NCBI GenBank assembly: GCA_947174575.1
Contig: CAMWJM010000018.1
Location: 1 to 10,808 of the forward strand
Length of the DNA: 10,808 nucleotides
Reading direction: 5' to 3'
Source: an uncultured Alistipes sp.
GTDB lineage: Bacteria > Bacteroidota > Bacteroidia > Bacteroidales > Rikenellaceae
The position numbers and the translations under genes are program-made. Positions 1-7,294 of this stretch are shown here, in pieces (position 1 is the stretch's first letter; each line of letters begins with the position of its first letter). A model generated the notes under the pieces. It saw nothing but the letters and a program-made list of their open reading frames with translations, did not search any database and had not been told where the DNA came from.

Positions 1-58
1 CGGTCGTATCGTCGAGTCGCTGGCGGGACTGCTCTGCGCCGCCCACGAGACAAGTTGA
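1..58 (+). CDS. C-terminal end of an unidentified plus-strand protein (partial)
   Basis: A frame open from the left edge ends in TGA at 56-58. Read from base 2 it gives GRIVESLAGLLCAAHETS and stop. Most third codon positions are G or C, as in the real genes of this window, and the segment looks like an amphipathic C-terminal helix. It would converge on the U32 gene, leaving a gap of about 43 nt with no clear terminator. The final helix is reminiscent of the end of nucleotide-sugar epimerases or glycosyltransferases, but 18 residues cannot identify a family, so no function is assigned. It could also be chance open frame. Confidence 0.4.
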   Translation, partial: GRIVESLAGLLCAAHETS

Positions 59-101
59 ACGGTTGCCGATGCCGCCCGGCCCGCTTTGACGAGTGTTCGT
101 G

Positions 102-1352
102 TCAGTCGTTTTCCGTCGCCTCGAACTTGTAGAGCTGGTCGCCGCGCCGGACGAGGCCCGGAGTGCGTATGGAGCATAGCTGTCCCTGGGCTGCGGTCGT
201 CGCGGGCGAGCCGTCGGGGCCGTGCAGCTCCTCCAGCCGCTGTTCGGCCACGCCCGTCGTCGCCCCCATGAAGAAAATATCCTCCCCCTCATGCAGCGGC
301 GCTGCTTCGACCAGCACTTCAGCGACCGAAAGTTGCTTGAAGAAGTTGGTCACCTTGCCCACATAGACCTTGCGGCGCGTGGCGGCCGAACCGTAGTGGG
401 CGCTGTGCTCGGCGACCGGCCGTCCCGCATAGTACCCCTCCCAGAATCCGCGGTTGAAGACCGTGCGCAGGCGCTCTTTCAGCGCCGCAGCCAGCGCGGG
501 CGTATAGGTGCCGGCTTCGATCGCGCGCAAGGCTTCGTCGTAGCACTCCACCACGCGTTTCACATATTCCGCACCGCGCGCCCGGCCCTCGATCTTGAGC
601 ACCCGGACGCCCGCTTCGACGAAGCGATCCAGAAAGTCGATGGTGCAGAGGTCTTTGGGCGAGAGGACATATTGCCCGTCGACATCCAGCATCGCACCGG
701 TCTCCCGGTCGGCGACCGTATATTTGCGGCGGCACAGCTGGCGGCAGGCGCCGCGGTTGGCCGAGCACCCCGTTTCGTAGAGCGAGAGGTAGCACTTGCC
801 CGAGATCGACATGCAGAGCGCTCCGTGGGCGAACATTTCGATTTCGACCAGCTCGCCCCGCGGGCCGCGGATGTCGTTCTCCACGATCTCGCGATGAATG
901 CGCGCCACCTGCTCCAGCGTCAGTTCGCGCGCCAGCACCACGGTGTCGGCCCATTGCGAAAAGAACTTCACCGCCTCGGAGTTCGACAGGTTGCTCTGGG
1001 TCGAGATGTGCACCTCCATGCCGATGCGTCGCGCGTAGAGAATGGCGGCCATGTCGGTGGCGATGATCGCGTCCACGCCCTCGGCCTTGGCGCGGTCGAT
1101 GACTTCGTGCACGGCGGCGATCTCCTCCTCGTAGACGATCGTGTTGACCGTCAGATAGGCTTTCAGCCCAGCGGCATGGGCCGTCGCCACGATCCTGGCC
1201 AGGTCGTCTTCCGTGAAGTTGGCGGCCGAGGCCGCGCGCATGTTGAGCCGCCCGATGCCGAAATAGAGCGAGTCGGCGCCCGCCCCGATCGCGGCTGCCA
1301 ACGCCTCGTACGACCCCACGGGGGCCATGATTTCTATATCGATGCGCTGCAA
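102..1352 (-). CDS. Peptidase U32 family protein (TrhP/YegQ/UbiU-like)
   Basis: About 416 aa, close to the usual length of the short U32 form. The N-terminal part reads as the family's barrel (IEIMAPVGS, then GADSLYFG and LNMRA, residues 6-40). The U32 signature lies at residues 172-190 (E-x-F-x2-G-A-L-C ... G-x-C-x-L-S) and matches completely. Cysteines at 180, 187, 196, 203 and 207 cluster there, including NRGACRQLCR. Characterised relatives are mostly not proteases: TrhP helps make 5-hydroxyuridine in tRNA, RlhA hydroxylates 23S rRNA, and UbiU/UbiV carry [4Fe-4S] clusters for oxygen-independent ubiquinone hydroxylation. A tRNA-modifying role is therefore more likely than proteolysis, by inference. 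Start choice: the first ATG (1328) would remove the first beta strand, whereas TTG at 1352 gives MQRIDIEIMAPVGS and fits the family. The longer open frame extending to 2057 runs through the upstream gene and is not coding. Probably the second gene of an operon with the polyprenyl synthase, 23 nt away. Confidence 0.9.
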   Translation of the reverse strand: MQRIDIEIMAPVGSYEALAAAIGAGADSLYFGIGRLNMRAASAANFTEDDLARIVATAHAAGLKAYLTVNTIVYEEEIAAVHEVIDRAKAEGVDAIIATDMAAILYARRIGMEVHISTQSNLSNSEAVKFFSQWADTVVLARELTLEQVARIHREIVENDIRGPRGELVEIEMFAHGALCMSISGKCYLSLYETGCSANRGACRQLCRRKYTVADRETGAMLDVDGQYVLSPKDLCTIDFLDRFVEAGVRVLKIEGRARGAEYVKRVVECYDEALRAIEAGTYTPALAAALKERLRTVFNRGFWEGYYAGRPVAEHSAHYGSAATRRKVYVGKVTNFFKQLSVAEVLVEAAPLHEGEDIFFMGATTGVAEQRLEELHGPDGSPATTAAQGQLCSIRTPGLVRRGDQLYKFEATEND

Positions 1353-1380
1353 AATTGTGAATTGTAAATTATGAATTATT
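1353..1380. repeat. Four tandem AT-rich heptamers
   Basis: On the plus strand the bases read AATTGTG, AATTGTA, AATTATG, AATTATT: four contiguous 7-nt units of form AATTRTN. They fill the gap between the polyprenyl synthase and the U32 gene, cover the stop codon of the former (1376-1378) and abut the proposed TTG start of the latter. In GC-rich surroundings the base composition is striking. The array could keep the initiation region unstructured or be a slippage-prone microsatellite. No function is shown. Confidence 0.8.
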
Positions 1381-2347
1381 TCTTTCTTCCCATTAAGCTC
1401 GTCGCGAATTCGCGGAGCTGCTGCGTGCAGGGACTCTCGGTCGTGAGGGTGTCGAGCTGGGCCAACGCCTTTTCGAAGCGCAGTTCGATCTGCTGCTGGG
1501 TCAGGTGGGGGATGTCGAGCTTGTCGTAGATCGCTTTCACCGCCGCGATCTTTTTCACCGGCTCCAGCCGGTCGTCGGCCAGCAGTGTGCGTAGCTCGGT
1601 GCGGGTCGCGGCGTCGGCGTGGCTCATGGCCGTGACGGTCAGGAAAGTCTTCTTGCCTTCGAGGATGTCGCCGCCGATCGCCTTGCCTAACTGGCGGTCG
1701 CCGTAGCTGTCCAACAAGTCGTCCTGAAGCTGGAACGCCAGCCCCAGTTCTATGGCGAAACGCCTCAAGCGGCGGCAGTCGTCGTCGGGCGCGCCGCCCA
1801 GCATGGCGCCGATGCTCACGGCACCGGCCAGCAGCACCGAGGTCTTCAGCTCGATCATGTGCATGTAGTCGACTACCGAAACCTTCTGCTTCTCTTCGAA
1901 ATCCATGTCGTACTGCTGTCCCTCGCACACTTCGAGCGCCATTCGGTTGAATGCGGCCAGAATCTGCGGCAGCCGCGGCGACGTAAGGCCGCTCAACAGC
2001 CGGTAGGCATAGATCAGCATCGCGTCGCCCGAGAGAATCGCCACGTTGCGGCCCCATTTGGCATAGACCGAGGGCTTGCCCCGGCGAATGGCGGCGTTGT
2101 CCATGATGTCGTCGTGCAGCAGCGTGAAGTTGTGGAACACCTCCACGGCCGCCGCCGCGGGCAGGGCCTGCTGTACGTTGGGGTCGAATATCGCGTGCGA
2201 GAGCAGCACCAGCATCGGCCGCAGCCGCTTGCCGCCCCCCGCCAGCGAATAGCCGATCGGGGCGTAGAGGAGTTGCGGTTCCGAGGGGAAGTCGGTTTGG
2301 GCCAGATAGCTCTCGAAAAGGGTCTGCAGTTGCTCGGTAGTGTACAT
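1376..2347 (-). CDS. Short-chain polyprenyl diphosphate synthase (trans-isoprenyl transferase)
   Basis: A 323-aa cytoplasmic enzyme that condenses isopentenyl diphosphate onto an allylic diphosphate. The substrate-binding GGGKRLRP is at residues 37-44, the first aspartate-rich motif DDIMD at 79-83 followed by RRG at 88-90, GD at 107-108, and the second aspartate motif in FQLQDDLLD with DDLLD at 209-213. All catalytic elements are present and the length is normal. The fifth residue before the first motif is Phe74. In this family a bulky aromatic there limits chain growth, while long-chain synthases such as IspB have a small residue, so an FPP- or GGPP-size product is predicted by inference. 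The start at 2347 (MYTTEQLQ) is preferred over the longer frame to 2446 because the best minus-strand promoter lies between the two. The U32 gene follows. Confidence 0.93.
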   Translation of the reverse strand: MYTTEQLQTLFESYLAQTDFPSEPQLLYAPIGYSLAGGGKRLRPMLVLLSHAIFDPNVQQALPAAAAVEVFHNFTLLHDDIMDNAAIRRGKPSVYAKWGRNVAILSGDAMLIYAYRLLSGLTSPRLPQILAAFNRMALEVCEGQQYDMDFEEKQKVSVVDYMHMIELKTSVLLAGAVSIGAMLGGAPDDDCRRLRRFAIELGLAFQLQDDLLDSYGDRQLGKAIGGDILEGKKTFLTVTAMSHADAATRTELRTLLADDRLEPVKKIAAVKAIYDKLDIPHLTQQQIELRFEKALAQLDTLTTESPCTQQLREFATSLMGRKK

Positions 2348-2371
2348 GAATCTTCGGTTGTGAATTCGGCC

Positions 2372-2403
2372 CAAAATTACGAAAAAACTTGGGAGTTGTC
2401 GAA
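2372..2403 (-). promoter_or_regulatory. Bacteroidota-type promoter of the polyprenyl synthase
   Basis: On the minus strand TAATTTTG (plus positions 2372-2379) matches the -7 consensus TAnnTTTG exactly. Exactly 20 nt upstream is TTCG (plus 2400-2403), a 3/4 match to the -33 TTTG. Transcription would begin near 2365, leaving a leader of roughly 18 nt before the ATG at 2347. Confidence 0.6.
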
Positions 2404-2409
2404 ATTTTG
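2372..2409. repeat. 10-bp inverted repeat in the divergent promoter region
   Basis: CAAAATTACG (2372-2381) and CGAAATTTTG (2400-2409) are inverted copies matching at 9 of 10 positions, with centres 28 nt apart. The left arm contains the -7 element of the minus promoter. The right arm covers its -33 element and lies inside the spacer of the plus promoter. It could be an operator for a dimeric regulator of both genes, or an accident of AT-rich promoter sequence. Confidence 0.45.
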
Positions 2410-2420
2410 ATTTATCTTTG
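2388..2420 (+). promoter_or_regulatory. Bacteroidota-type promoter of the ROK kinase
   Basis: TATCTTTG at 2413-2420 matches the -7 consensus TAnnTTTG exactly. CTTG at 2388-2391 matches -33 TTTG at 3 of 4 bases, with a 21-nt spacer inside the known 19-21 range. Transcription should start near 2427, about 25 nt before the ATG at 2452. The element overlaps the divergent promoter on the other strand, so the two may not fire simultaneously. Confidence 0.65.
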
Positions 2421-2451
2421 ATAGACAAAATCACCCAAACTTGCAAAACCT

Positions 2452-3450
2452 ATGAAAAAACTCGCTATCGGCATCGACATCGGCGGCATCAATACGGCTT
2501 TCGGTCTGGTCGACGAGCAGGGCGACCTCTATGCCGAATCGGTCATCTCGACCAAGAAGTATCCTCATTTCGACGACTATCCGGCCTATGTGCGCGACTT
2601 GTGCGACGCCATGCGGGCGTTGGCCGACAGCCTGTCGTTCGACTACGAGTTGTCGGGCATCGGCATCGGCGCGCCCAATGCCAACTATCATCGCGGCACG
2701 ATCGAGCATCCGGTCAACCTGTGGGTCTATCCCCAGGGCGAGGAGAACGCCGACGAGAGCCGGCGCATTTTCCCGCTGGCCGCCGACATTTCGAAGCATT
2801 TCGACGGCGTGCGTACGGTCATGACCAACGACGCCAATGCCGCTACGATCGGCGAAATGGTCTACGGCAATGCCAAGGGCATGCGCGATTTCGTGATGAT
2901 TACGCTCGGCACCGGTTTGGGGTCGGGCTTCGTGGCCAACGGGCAGATGATCTACGGGCACGACGGTTTCGCGGGCGAGTTCGGTCACATCTGCGTGGAG
3001 CGCGGCGGGCGGCAGTGCGGTTGCGGCCGTCGGGGGTGTTTGGAGACCTATGTTTCGGCCACGGGCATCAAGCGCACGGTATTCGAGCTGATGGCCACGA
3101 TGACGGCGCCGAGCAAGCTGCGCGACATCGCGTTCAACGATCTGGACGCCTCGATGATCTCGGTCGCCGCCGAGCAGGGCGATCCCGTGGCGCAGGAAGC
3201 ATTCCGGTTTACGGGCGAGCTGCTGGGCAGGGCTTTGGCCGACGTGGTGACGGTCACTTCGCCCGAGGCGATTTTCCTGTTCGGCGGTCTGTCGAAAGCC
3301 GGCAAACTGATCTTCGATCCGACGCAATGGTATATGGAGGAGAACATGATGTTCACTTTCAAGAACAAAGTCAAGCTGCTGCCCAGCGGCATCCAGAGCA
3401 AGAACGCCGCCATTCTGGGCGCTTCGGCGCTGATCTGGCAGGAGCAGTAG
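2452..3450 (+). CDS. ROK family sugar kinase (glucokinase-like)
   Basis: A 332-aa cytoplasmic ATP-dependent sugar kinase of the ROK family, usual length. The N-terminal phosphate-binding loop is DIGGINTAFGLVD (residues 9-21). TNDANAA (125-131) contains the catalytic base Asp127. TLGTGLGSGFV (151-161) is the second nucleotide-binding motif. GEFGH (175-179) and E198 supply sugar contacts. H179 together with C189, C191 and C196 (CGCGRRGC) forms the ROK zinc site, so the protein looks intact and is an enzyme rather than a NagC/Mlc-type repressor: it has no N-terminal helix-turn-helix. The sugar (glucose, N-acetylglucosamine, mannose and others) cannot be read from sequence; glucose is the default guess. 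Transcribed divergently from the polyprenyl synthase and followed by a strong terminator, so probably monocistronic. Confidence 0.92.
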   Translation: MKKLAIGIDIGGINTAFGLVDEQGDLYAESVISTKKYPHFDDYPAYVRDLCDAMRALADSLSFDYELSGIGIGAPNANYHRGTIEHPVNLWVYPQGEENADESRRIFPLAADISKHFDGVRTVMTNDANAATIGEMVYGNAKGMRDFVMITLGTGLGSGFVANGQMIYGHDGFAGEFGHICVERGGRQCGCGRRGCLETYVSATGIKRTVFELMATMTAPSKLRDIAFNDLDASMISVAAEQGDPVAQEAFRFTGELLGRALADVVTVTSPEAIFLFGGLSKAGKLIFDPTQWYMEENMMFTFKNKVKLLPSGIQSKNAAILGASALIWQEQ

Positions 3451-3521
3451 GCCGGGTCGTTCCGCTGCGCTTTCCGCCGTTTTCACAGACGGGTGGGGCG
3501 GATATGCGCATGTTTCGTTCG

Positions 3522-3552
3522 AGGATTCCTTTCGGGGAATCCTCTTCTTTTG
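3522..3552 (+). terminator. Rho-independent terminator after the ROK kinase
   Basis: GAGGATTCC (3522-3530) and GGAATCCTC (3537-3545) form a perfect 9-bp stem with a 6-nt loop, followed by the T-rich TTCTTTT (3546-3552). It lies 72 nt past the kinase stop and just before the promoter of the SLBB gene, so it separates the two transcription units. Confidence 0.8.
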
Positions 3553-3563
3553 TGCCGATTTGT

Positions 3564-3595
3564 TTGGCCGGGAAGATAAATTGGTATAATTTTGT
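3564..3595 (+). promoter_or_regulatory. Consensus Bacteroidota promoter of the SLBB-Wzz operon
   Basis: TTTG at 3564-3567, a 20-nt spacer and TAATTTTG at 3588-3595 match the Bacteroidota sigma-ABfr consensus at every specified base; this is the best promoter in the window. Transcription should start near 3602, giving a leader of about 58 nt before the ATG at 3661. Confidence 0.8.
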
Positions 3596-3605
3596 ACTTT
3601 TAAAA

Positions 3606-3644
3606 CGTTTTTTTTCGGCCGGTCGATGCGGCCGGGGAGGAGTG
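3606..3644 (+). promoter_or_regulatory. Hairpin in the 5' leader of the SLBB-Wzz operon
   Basis: CGGCCG (3616-3621) and CGGCCG (3629-3634) pair perfectly around a 7-nt loop. The stem could be lengthened by weak, mostly U-G pairs between the run of eight T (3608-3615) and the purine run 3635-3642. The purine stretch GGGGAGGAG (3634-3642) resembles a Shine-Dalgarno sequence but lies 18 nt from the ATG, too far for normal use. The structure sits at the very start of the predicted transcript; a role in mRNA stability or expression control is possible but unproven. Confidence 0.4.
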
Positions 3645-3660
3645 TAAATTCAGCAATTTT

Positions 3661-6171
3661 ATGAAATACAGGTTTTTAGTCGTTTTCGCCGCTTTGCTCT
3701 GTCTGGCCGGTCGGGCGCAGGCCCAGATGACCGACGACCAGGTGATGGAGTATGTCGTCCAGGGCTTGAGCGCCGGTAAGACCGAGCAGCAGATCGGCAA
3801 GGAGCTGCTCGTGCGCGGCGTGTCGATGACGCAGATCGAACAATTGAAAAAGAAATACGAGGAGAGCCGCACGGAGGGCCTTACCGTCGATCCGCTCAAA
3901 AGCGCCAATACGATGCAGTCGTCGACTCTGACCACGCAGCGGCCGGATTTGTTCCGCGATGTGTCGAGTCCCGATGGCGTCCAGGCCCAGGGGTTGCCGC
4001 AGGGGTTCAACTTGGCGGACAGGCGGATGATGCTGTCCGAGGCCGACCTGTTGGGGTTGAATCCCGATATCGATCCGAACGAAATGCTGCTCCAGCCGCG
4101 CGACACGGTGCAGGAGACCCCCATATTCGGTCATAATATATTCAGCAGCAGGAATCTTTCGTTCGAGCCGAACGCCAACATGGCCACGCCCGAGAACTAT
4201 AGGCTCGGGCCGGGCGACGAGGTCATCGTCGACATCTGGGGCGCCAACGAGGACAACATCCGCGAAACGATTTCGCCCGAGGGGAGCATCATGGTGTCGC
4301 AGATCGGGCCGGTCTACCTCAACGGGCTGACCGTGGCCGAGGCCGACCGGAAAATACGGGGCATCTTCGCCCGCAAGTATGCCGGCGTGTCGGGCGAGCA
4401 TCCCGAGTCCGACGTGCGCGTGACCTTGGGGCAGATCCGCACGATCCTGATCCACGTGATGGGCGAGGTCGAGGTGCCGGGTACCTACCGGCTCACGTCG
4501 TTCGCGTCGGTGTTCCATGCGCTCTACCTGGCCGGCGGCGTGACGCGGATCGGTACGCTGCGCAACGTGGAGGTGCTGCGCAACGGGCGGCGCCACGCTG
4601 TGCTGGATGTCTACGACTTCATCTTCGGCGGCAAGTTCGACACCGACATCAGGTTGGAGGAGGGCGACGTGATCCTGGTTCCGCCCTATGGCAAGCTGCT
4701 CGAAGCCAAAGGCAAGGTCAAGCGCCCCATGTTCTACGAGGTCAAGGAGGGCGAGAGCCTGCAGACGCTGCTCGATTATGCGGGCGGCTTCGCCGGCGAT
4801 GCCTACACCAAGGAGGTGCGCGTGGTGCGGCGCTCGGGGCGCGAACACGAATTCTTTTCGGTGCCCGTCGCTTCGGCCGGGTCGTTCGTCATGGAGAACG
4901 GCGACGAAGTGGAGGTCGATGCCGTGCTGGAGCGCTTCGCCAATCGGGTCGAGGTGCGCGGTGCGGTCTTCCGCCCCGGGTTGTACGAGTTGAGCGACGA
5001 GCTGAACACCGTGGGGCAGCTGGTCGCCCGGGCCGAAGGGGTGAAGGAGGATGCGTTCCTGGCGCGTGCGCTGGTCTATCGCGAACGCGACGATCTGTTG
5101 TTGCAGATGGTGTCCGTCGATCTGGCGGGCATCCTGGCCGGTACGGCTTCGGACGTACTCCTGCAGCGTAACGACGTGCTGGTCGTACCCAGCCGCCACG
5201 ATCTGCAGGAGGAGGGGCCTTTCACCATCGGCGGCGAGGTCGCGCGGCCCGGCGAGTATCCCTATGTGGAGCAGATGACTCTGGAAGACCTGGTCATGCA
5301 GGCCGGCGGTCTGCTCGACGGAGCTTCGCTGGTGCGCGTCGAGGTGTCGCGGCGTCTGAAGAACGCCAAGAGTACGTCGGCCACCAACGATTTGAGCCGG
5401 GTCTTCATCTTCTCGCTCAAAGACGGGTTCGTGGTCGACGGACAGGCCGAATTCGTGCTGGAGCCGTTCGACGTGGTGACCGTGCGCCGAAGCCCGGCCT
5501 ACCAGGAACAGCGCATGGTGTCGGTGACGGGCGAAGTGGTCTTCGGCGGCGATTATACGTTGGTGCATAAGAACGAACGGCTTTCCGACCTGGTGCGGCG
5601 TGCCGGCGGCGTGACCGCCGACGCCTATCTGCGGGGCGGGCGTCTGACCCGCAGCATGAACGAGGAGGAGAAGGCCTTGCGCGACGACGTGCTGCGCATG
5701 GCCATGCTTAACGGCGGCAAAGACTCGCTTTCGCTTGACAAGGTGAGCGAGAGCGACCTCTACACCGTGGGTATCGAGCTGGACAAGGCGCTGGCCAACC
5801 CCGGGTCGGACTACGACATGGTCTTGCGCGAGGGCGACAAACTCTTCGTGCCCGAGTATGTCAGCACCGTGAAGATCACCGGCGAGGTCATGCGGCCCAA
5901 CACGGTGCTCTATTCGTCGGGCAAGAAATACAAGAGCTATATCGATCTGGCGGGCGGCTATACCAATCGGGCCAAACGCGGCCGGGCCTATATCGTCTAC
6001 ATGAACGGCATGATCTCCCGCCGCAAGAACCGGATCGAACCGGGGTGCGAGATCGTCGTGCCGGGTAAGCGCGAGCGTCAGGGGCTGGGCGTGACGCAGA
6101 TCATGGGTCTCGCCACTTCGGCCGCGTCGCTGGGTACGATGGCGGCAAGTATCGCCAATTTGTCGAAATGA
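3661..6171 (+). CDS. SLBB-domain polysaccharide export protein (Wza-like, Bacteroidota long form)
   Basis: An 836-aa exported protein expected to form the periplasmic/outer-membrane conduit for capsule or exopolysaccharide. Signal peptide at residues 1-21 (hydrophobic core, AQA before Gln22). C14 lacks a proper lipobox, unlike E. coli Wza. Residues 24-66 form the short helical domain typical of Bacteroidota homologues, then a linker. The Poly_export domain starts at about 179 (NYRLGPGDEV) and runs to about 255. Six SLBB-like repeats follow, recognised by a G-E/K/A-V start and a later AGG- or AEG-like turn: roughly 263-315, 349-400, 430-480, 521-570, 619-670 and 737-790. The C-terminus (808-836) is an Ala/Gly/Ser-rich hydrophobic helix, perhaps the membrane-spanning part. 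The 800-residue size is normal for this phylum, about twice Wza. It has its own promoter, and its TGA overlaps the next gene's ATG by 4 nt, so the two are coupled. Confidence 0.92.
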   Translation: MKYRFLVVFAALLCLAGRAQAQMTDDQVMEYVVQGLSAGKTEQQIGKELLVRGVSMTQIEQLKKKYEESRTEGLTVDPLKSANTMQSSTLTTQRPDLFRDVSSPDGVQAQGLPQGFNLADRRMMLSEADLLGLNPDIDPNEMLLQPRDTVQETPIFGHNIFSSRNLSFEPNANMATPENYRLGPGDEVIVDIWGANEDNIRETISPEGSIMVSQIGPVYLNGLTVAEADRKIRGIFARKYAGVSGEHPESDVRVTLGQIRTILIHVMGEVEVPGTYRLTSFASVFHALYLAGGVTRIGTLRNVEVLRNGRRHAVLDVYDFIFGGKFDTDIRLEEGDVILVPPYGKLLEAKGKVKRPMFYEVKEGESLQTLLDYAGGFAGDAYTKEVRVVRRSGREHEFFSVPVASAGSFVMENGDEVEVDAVLERFANRVEVRGAVFRPGLYELSDELNTVGQLVARAEGVKEDAFLARALVYRERDDLLLQMVSVDLAGILAGTASDVLLQRNDVLVVPSRHDLQEEGPFTIGGEVARPGEYPYVEQMTLEDLVMQAGGLLDGASLVRVEVSRRLKNAKSTSATNDLSRVFIFSLKDGFVVDGQAEFVLEPFDVVTVRRSPAYQEQRMVSVTGEVVFGGDYTLVHKNERLSDLVRRAGGVTADAYLRGGRLTRSMNEEEKALRDDVLRMAMLNGGKDSLSLDKVSESDLYTVGIELDKALANPGSDYDMVLREGDKLFVPEYVSTVKITGEVMRPNTVLYSSGKKYKSYIDLAGGYTNRAKRGRAYIVYMNGMISRRKNRIEPGCEIVVPGKRERQGLGVTQIMGLATSAASLGTMAASIANLSK

Positions 6172-7292
6172 TAACCGAACGCAGCATGATGGATAACGAG
6201 ATGCGGCCCGTGCAGCCGGGCGAGGAGGAGATCGATTTGACGGAGCTTGCGCGCAAGGTGTGGGCCGGGCGGCGCACGGTGTTGCGCTGGTGCGGGTATG
6301 CCGTGGTGTTCGCCTTGGTCGTCGGATTCAGCATCCCCAAGGAGTATACCTCCGTGGCGACGTTGGCGCCCGAGACTTCCGACGGGAAGAGCGCTTTGAG
6401 CGGCTTGGGAGCATTGGCCGGCTTGGCCGGGATCAACATGGGCGGGCTGAACGGCAGTTCCGATGCGGTCTATCCCGATCTCTATCCCGACATCGTGGCT
6501 TCGCTGCCCTTTCTCACGGAGCTTTTCGACGTGCGGGTCGTCGGCGACAAGGGCGCCATGCAGACCACGTTGTTCGATTACATGCACGATGAAATCCGTA
6601 TGCCTTGGTGGAGAGGCTTGTTCCGGCTGCCGTTCCGTGCGATAGGGTGGATCGGGTCGTTAGCGCGCGGCGACGAGGACGGCGAGTCGCAGGGAGTCGA
6701 TCCGTTTCGGTTGACCAAAGAGCAGGAGCGGGTGGTCCGGGCGCTCGAAAGGCGGATCGGAGCGACGGTCGACAAGAAGACTTCGCTCATCGCTCTGTCC
6801 GTGACGATGCAGGACCCGGAGATCGCGGCCATGCTCACCGATACGGTGATGTACAACCTGCAGAAGTATGTCACGGAGTACCGCACCAACAAGGCGCGGC
6901 ACGATCTGAAATTCACCCAACAGCTTTTCGACGAGGCGCAGCAGAACTATTATGCCGCCCAGCAGCGGTATGCGCGCTACATGGACGCCAACCAGAATAT
7001 CGTGCTGCGCTCGGTGCGTACCGAGCAGGAGCGGCTGCAGAACGAAACCGACCTGGCCTACAACCTCTACAACCAGATGGCCCAGCAGCTGCAGCTGGCC
7101 CGGGCCAAGGTGCAGGAGAGCACGCCGGTCTATGTCGTCGTGCAGCCCTCCACCGTGCCGCTGCGGGCTTCGGCACCGTCGAAAATACTGATCTTGATCG
7201 GATGCGTCTTTCTGGCCGGGGCGGCTGCCGTGGTCTGGATTCTTTTCGGACGCGATTTCTACCTCAAATTCAAAAATACGCCCGAAAATTAA
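6168..7292 (+). CDS. Wzz-type chain-length determinant / polysaccharide co-polymerase
   Basis: A 374-aa inner-membrane protein. Topology fits the Wzz family: a short cytoplasmic N-terminus, transmembrane segment 1 at about 39-56, a long periplasmic region rich in helix and coiled coil (about 235-310, many Gln, Glu and Arg residues), a proline-containing stretch (324-337), then transmembrane segment 2 at about 340-360 and a short basic tail. There is no Walker motif or tyrosine cluster after segment 2, so it is not fused to a BY-kinase. Partners should be the SLBB protein, with which it shares an ATGA stop/start overlap (ATG at 6168), and a Wzy polymerase encoded elsewhere. A later ATG (6186 or 6189) is possible, but the coupled start is favoured. 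No glycosyltransferase or flippase gene follows: a hairpin and a repeat array come next. Confidence 0.9.
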   Translation: MITERSMMDNEMRPVQPGEEEIDLTELARKVWAGRRTVLRWCGYAVVFALVVGFSIPKEYTSVATLAPETSDGKSALSGLGALAGLAGINMGGLNGSSDAVYPDLYPDIVASLPFLTELFDVRVVGDKGAMQTTLFDYMHDEIRMPWWRGLFRLPFRAIGWIGSLARGDEDGESQGVDPFRLTKEQERVVRALERRIGATVDKKTSLIALSVTMQDPEIAAMLTDTVMYNLQKYVTEYRTNKARHDLKFTQQLFDEAQQNYYAAQQRYARYMDANQNIVLRSVRTEQERLQNETDLAYNLYNQMAQQLQLARAKVQESTPVYVVVQPSTVPLRASAPSKILILIGCVFLAGAAAVVWILFGRDFYLKFKNTPEN

Positions 7293-7294
7293 AG

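Noticed and set aside
222..1367. 381-codon open frame on the plus strand opposite the U32 gene
   Set aside because: Low-complexity His/Arg/Asp composition, no recognisable domain, and the opposite strand has the full U32 signature.
1353..2057. N-terminal extension of the U32 frame into the polyprenyl synthase gene
   Set aside because: The extra part is an out-of-frame reading of the synthase (Arg/His/Pro-rich), and the synthase frame contains all catalytic motifs.
2452..3450. ROK-type transcriptional repressor
   Set aside because: There is no N-terminal helix-turn-helix; the protein begins directly at the phosphate-binding loop and keeps the catalytic Asp.
3634..3642. GGGGAGGAG as a Shine-Dalgarno sequence for the SLBB gene
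   Set aside because: It ends 18 nt before the ATG, too far for normal use, and Bacteroidota rarely rely on such sites.
3661..3723. Lipoprotein signal in the SLBB protein, as in E. coli Wza
   Set aside because: C14 is preceded by Leu, not Ala, Gly or Ser, and lies inside the hydrophobic core; the AQA site before Gln22 fits ordinary signal peptidase cleavage.
3676..5568. 630-codon open frame on the minus strand opposite the SLBB gene
   Set aside because: It is rich in His, Arg, Gln and Asp with no domain, as expected for the antisense of GC-rich codons; the plus-strand gene has clear motifs, a promoter and a signal peptide.
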